This document shows, piece after piece, positions 61,151-64,000 of a stretch of DNA of 64,000 nucleotides (the first letter of the stretch is position 1; each line of letters starts with the position of its first letter). The stretch is taken from assembly GCA_008711295.1 (NCBI GenBank), contig VUYV01000015.1, forward strand, positions 3,713,418 to 3,777,417, in the 5' to 3' direction. The notes under the pieces are model-generated. The model saw only the letters and a program-made list of their open reading frames with translations, had not been told where the DNA came from and made no database searches. This DNA comes from Anarhynchus alexandrinus. Taxonomy: Eukaryota > Chordata > Aves > Charadriiformes > Charadriidae. Both the position numbers and the translations under genes were made by a program.

Positions 61151-64000
61151 TTGGTCCATGTTATATTTCGCAGCCAACTGTTTGCACAACCTGACTTTGC
61201 TCTCAGGATTCTCAGTCTGGACCAAAATTTCACTTCTTCAGAGAGGAAATCCAGGTGTAGGACAGAGAAGACTCCTTTCTATAAGCATTGGGAATAGGGG
61301 CATAGAAGCACTATTTGGCTTGGACATTGGACTCAAGTTTGAAGTAGTTCCTTGTGTTTAAAAATACAGACACATCTACATTCCATGCAGGAATAAACAG
61401 AAACAGTGACTTTCAGAGGTCAAAACACAAAAGTTTGGAATTGATACAGTGGAGGAGTAGGCCTAACACTGTCAGGCTTGTAGCCTCCAGTTCTTGGATC
61501 CAAGTCCCTAAAACTTTGTGAAATTTAAGATCAAGCTTAAATTCTGAATTTCAAAACCTCAGTTCCAGTGCCTGAGGTTTTAGTACAAAAAGCTGAATTT
61601 GAATAGAAAGTAGAAGAAATTCTTTTGTATAATTATTCTATAACAAAGTTGTAGCGTAAAATAAAATGCTCAAGTACAAAATAGGTTATCAAAGTTCCAT
61701 AAGTTTTGTGATTTTTCTGGTTTTGTTTTTTTAAACAAGTCATTTTCAGGACTTTTTGGGGGGGTGGTTGTTGTTTGGAATGAGATAAAATCACTGAAGA
61801 GATTGTATTAGGCAGAAATTTGTGTACACACAATGCAATATGTATGTGAAATTTATTGTCCCTTTAAACCTTCATCTTCAAAGAACTTAAAGATTTGTAC
61901 ATTATACCAAATGTCTTTGTCTTCTAAGGCACGATGTGGGCCATTTTAATATTATTTTTTCTTCTGAATCATATGATTCTGTTTTTTTATACTGATTTTC
62001 ACACGAAAATGAAATGGATTAAGGTGAATTAGTTAACTTTTTTAAAATAGGAAAATAAAAATTATTATGTTTTCTTTGTTTTCTTTTTTAAATATATTTC
62101 TTTACTGTTCTTGAGAAAATATGTTACGTATTTCTGAGAGTTTTGAATGGAGCAAAGGCTATGTTACTTTGCTCGTACACATACTTTCTGATATCCCAGT
62201 CCCAAGCAAGTGCTAAATCATCAGTGATCTTCACAGTTTTAAATTATTCACTCATCTTATAAAAACAACAACAAATCTGAAACAAGCAAACAAAAAGTTA
62301 AAAATGGATATTGCAATTGCAAAATATTAAACAAACACGGCACCCTATATAAGAATGTTACCCTACCAGAAAAGCGTGAACTGTGAGATTGAAATGAGCA
62401 AAGTAAAAACCAACTATCCCTGAATTTATCAGATTATCAGTGTCTTCTCTTGCATTGTCTACCAACGGTTTAGTGTGAATATTGTGATGCCTGTGTCTTC
62501 TTGTCTCTTAAGATGAAATGTGATGATAACTATATTACTTTTTAGGGGCTGGAAGTTGAGGTAGAAAACATGTGCTTCAAAGTGTTGACAAGTATTGAAG
62601 AGTTTCTGTTATTGAAGAGTGTGTGTGAAAGGGCAGAGTCATTAATTATATTTTCCATGCTGCATGTCTTCACATTAACAGCTAACTGCTGTGTCTGTGT
62701 GTATGAATGCAGCCAAAGATCATTATTGAACAGTCCTGGAGCATAAAATTTCCACCTGTCCTGCCAGAAGGAAGTGTCTTTATATTTTATGCTATTCAAT
62801 TGGACTGACCCTCTAGGAGAAGAAATTCCCCCAAAACCAAGAGAAACAGAATATAATTGCTGCAGCGCTGGATGTGTCCTCAAACATCAAAACACCAGTT
62901 TCCATAATATTAACATCTGGGGGAAGATTTAAACCCACAAAAGTTAGGAAATTTGGCATAAAGACTCCCAGTCACTCTGTAACTCATTTTTCTATGTCAA
63001 AAAGAAGAGGACATGATGTTATTTGCCATATGTGTTGCTATATCATAGCCTGGCAAGCTAAGGTTAGACTTGCAGTGGGAATCTACTTAATTCTGTGGAT
63101 TTAAATCAGACCTATAATGTTGCTATAACAGTCAGCAGTGTCCTCAATGTACAATTTGGTTTGATGTGAGATTCTTTATCTCTGAGTTGTTGCTATGGGA
63201 GACTATAACAACTTCTGAGAGAGTAAAAAGGATTCTGTTTGTGCATTTAAAAATATACACAGATGGAATATGTACATATACAAGCACACACAAATACACA
63301 TGCATTTGTGCATGCATATATAGACATTTGTGTCTAGGTTTATATTTAGATTTCTATAGATTGTCCATAAAAAAAAAAAAAGATGTCTAACTGGGCCATA
63401 GTTATCTACTCGTTTTTATAAACAAGAAAGAAACAAGAGTGTTGTGGTTTTATTCCATTCAAAGACTGAATCCTAGTGGACAGTGCATTGTCTGGAGAGG
63501 AGCTCATTAAAAGTGGACTGTAATTGAAGCAGTAAAATACTCTCTTTACTATTTCTTCCCCTTTCCCTCAACAGGAGAGGCTTTACAAAGAACTCAACAT
63601 ATTGGCAGCTGAGGGCTTTTGACAGTCAAGGTCCATCTGCTCAGTATTGTGCAAGATGAAAAATACATATAGTCCAAGCCTTGGAGAGTGTATAATATGA
63701 TCTGATCTAGGTAGGTATTTCACTGACTATCCATTTGACACATGCAATGACCAGATCTTGGCATAGAAATGCAGTATTTGCATGAATTTCCTGGCATATG
63801 CTACGATAAAGATTCAGAACCTCTTGAGCATATCGCTACTGAATTTTTTCATTGATTGTTGGACTAGACAAGCCTCTCTTAGTGCAAGAGAAGCAGTTAG
63901 TGTGTAACAGATAAATACTTCTAAAGAGCATCCTACATATATGAGTAGCTAATTGCAATTGAAATTGGTAGAAATCTGGATCTTGTGCAGCTTTAGGGCT
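61151..64000. other. Non-coding unique sequence, no gene seen
   Basis: No supported exon. A CA/TA-rich stretch with alternating purine-pyrimidine (63268-63325) is the only low-complexity feature noticed. Confidence 0.5.

Noticed and set aside
1..64000. CRISPR arrays, bacterial operons, insertion sequences, riboswitches, phage genes
   Set aside because: No spaced direct repeats, ribosome-binding patterns or dense long frames are present; the repeats and composition are those of a bird nuclear genome.

Overview
The window looks like a stretch of bird nuclear genome, AT-rich and gene-poor. The evidence is direct: at least six CR1 LINE fragments of the avian type, several ending in ATTCTATG-like octamer tails, one solo LTR of a type common in birds, many short microsatellites, and no dense run of coding sequence. 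Nothing prokaryotic, plasmid or phage-like is present. The species cannot be read from the sequence alone.

Layout: 0-13.6 kb is non-coding with a (TTTCT)n array at the left edge, polypyrimidine/polypurine tracts and an ancient LINE-tail relic near 10.1 kb. One open reading frame at 1.05-1.45 kb (minus strand) has a good splice acceptor and could be a terminal coding exon. A 945-bp CR1 lies at 13.63-14.58 kb and an older one at 16.5-16.9 kb. From 17 to 41 kb the sequence is unique DNA sprinkled with very old repeats: MIR-like SINE pieces, a decayed CR1, and self-complementary repeats built around a CATTGACTTC core. Two more minus-strand candidate exons lie here: a 100-nt internal exon at 27.94-28.03 kb and a 200-nt terminal exon at 34.34-34.54 kb. 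From 41 to 54 kb CR1 fragments become dense and alternate in strand, including the longest one (51.22-52.39 kb, minus), which keeps recognisable but broken reverse transcriptase motifs. A solo LTR with an internal duplication occupies 56.40-57.23 kb. The right end holds further ancient repeat remnants (58.8-61.2 kb).

No gene can be named. The three candidate exons all lie on the minus strand, so the window may be intron and flank of one or two minus-strand genes, but that is inference from splice-like signals and open frames only. Seven single N bases each touch a homopolymer run and mark places where the assembly is unreliable. The most distinctive biology is the preservation of several ancient amniote repeat families in an avian background, plus the unidentified candidate exons.
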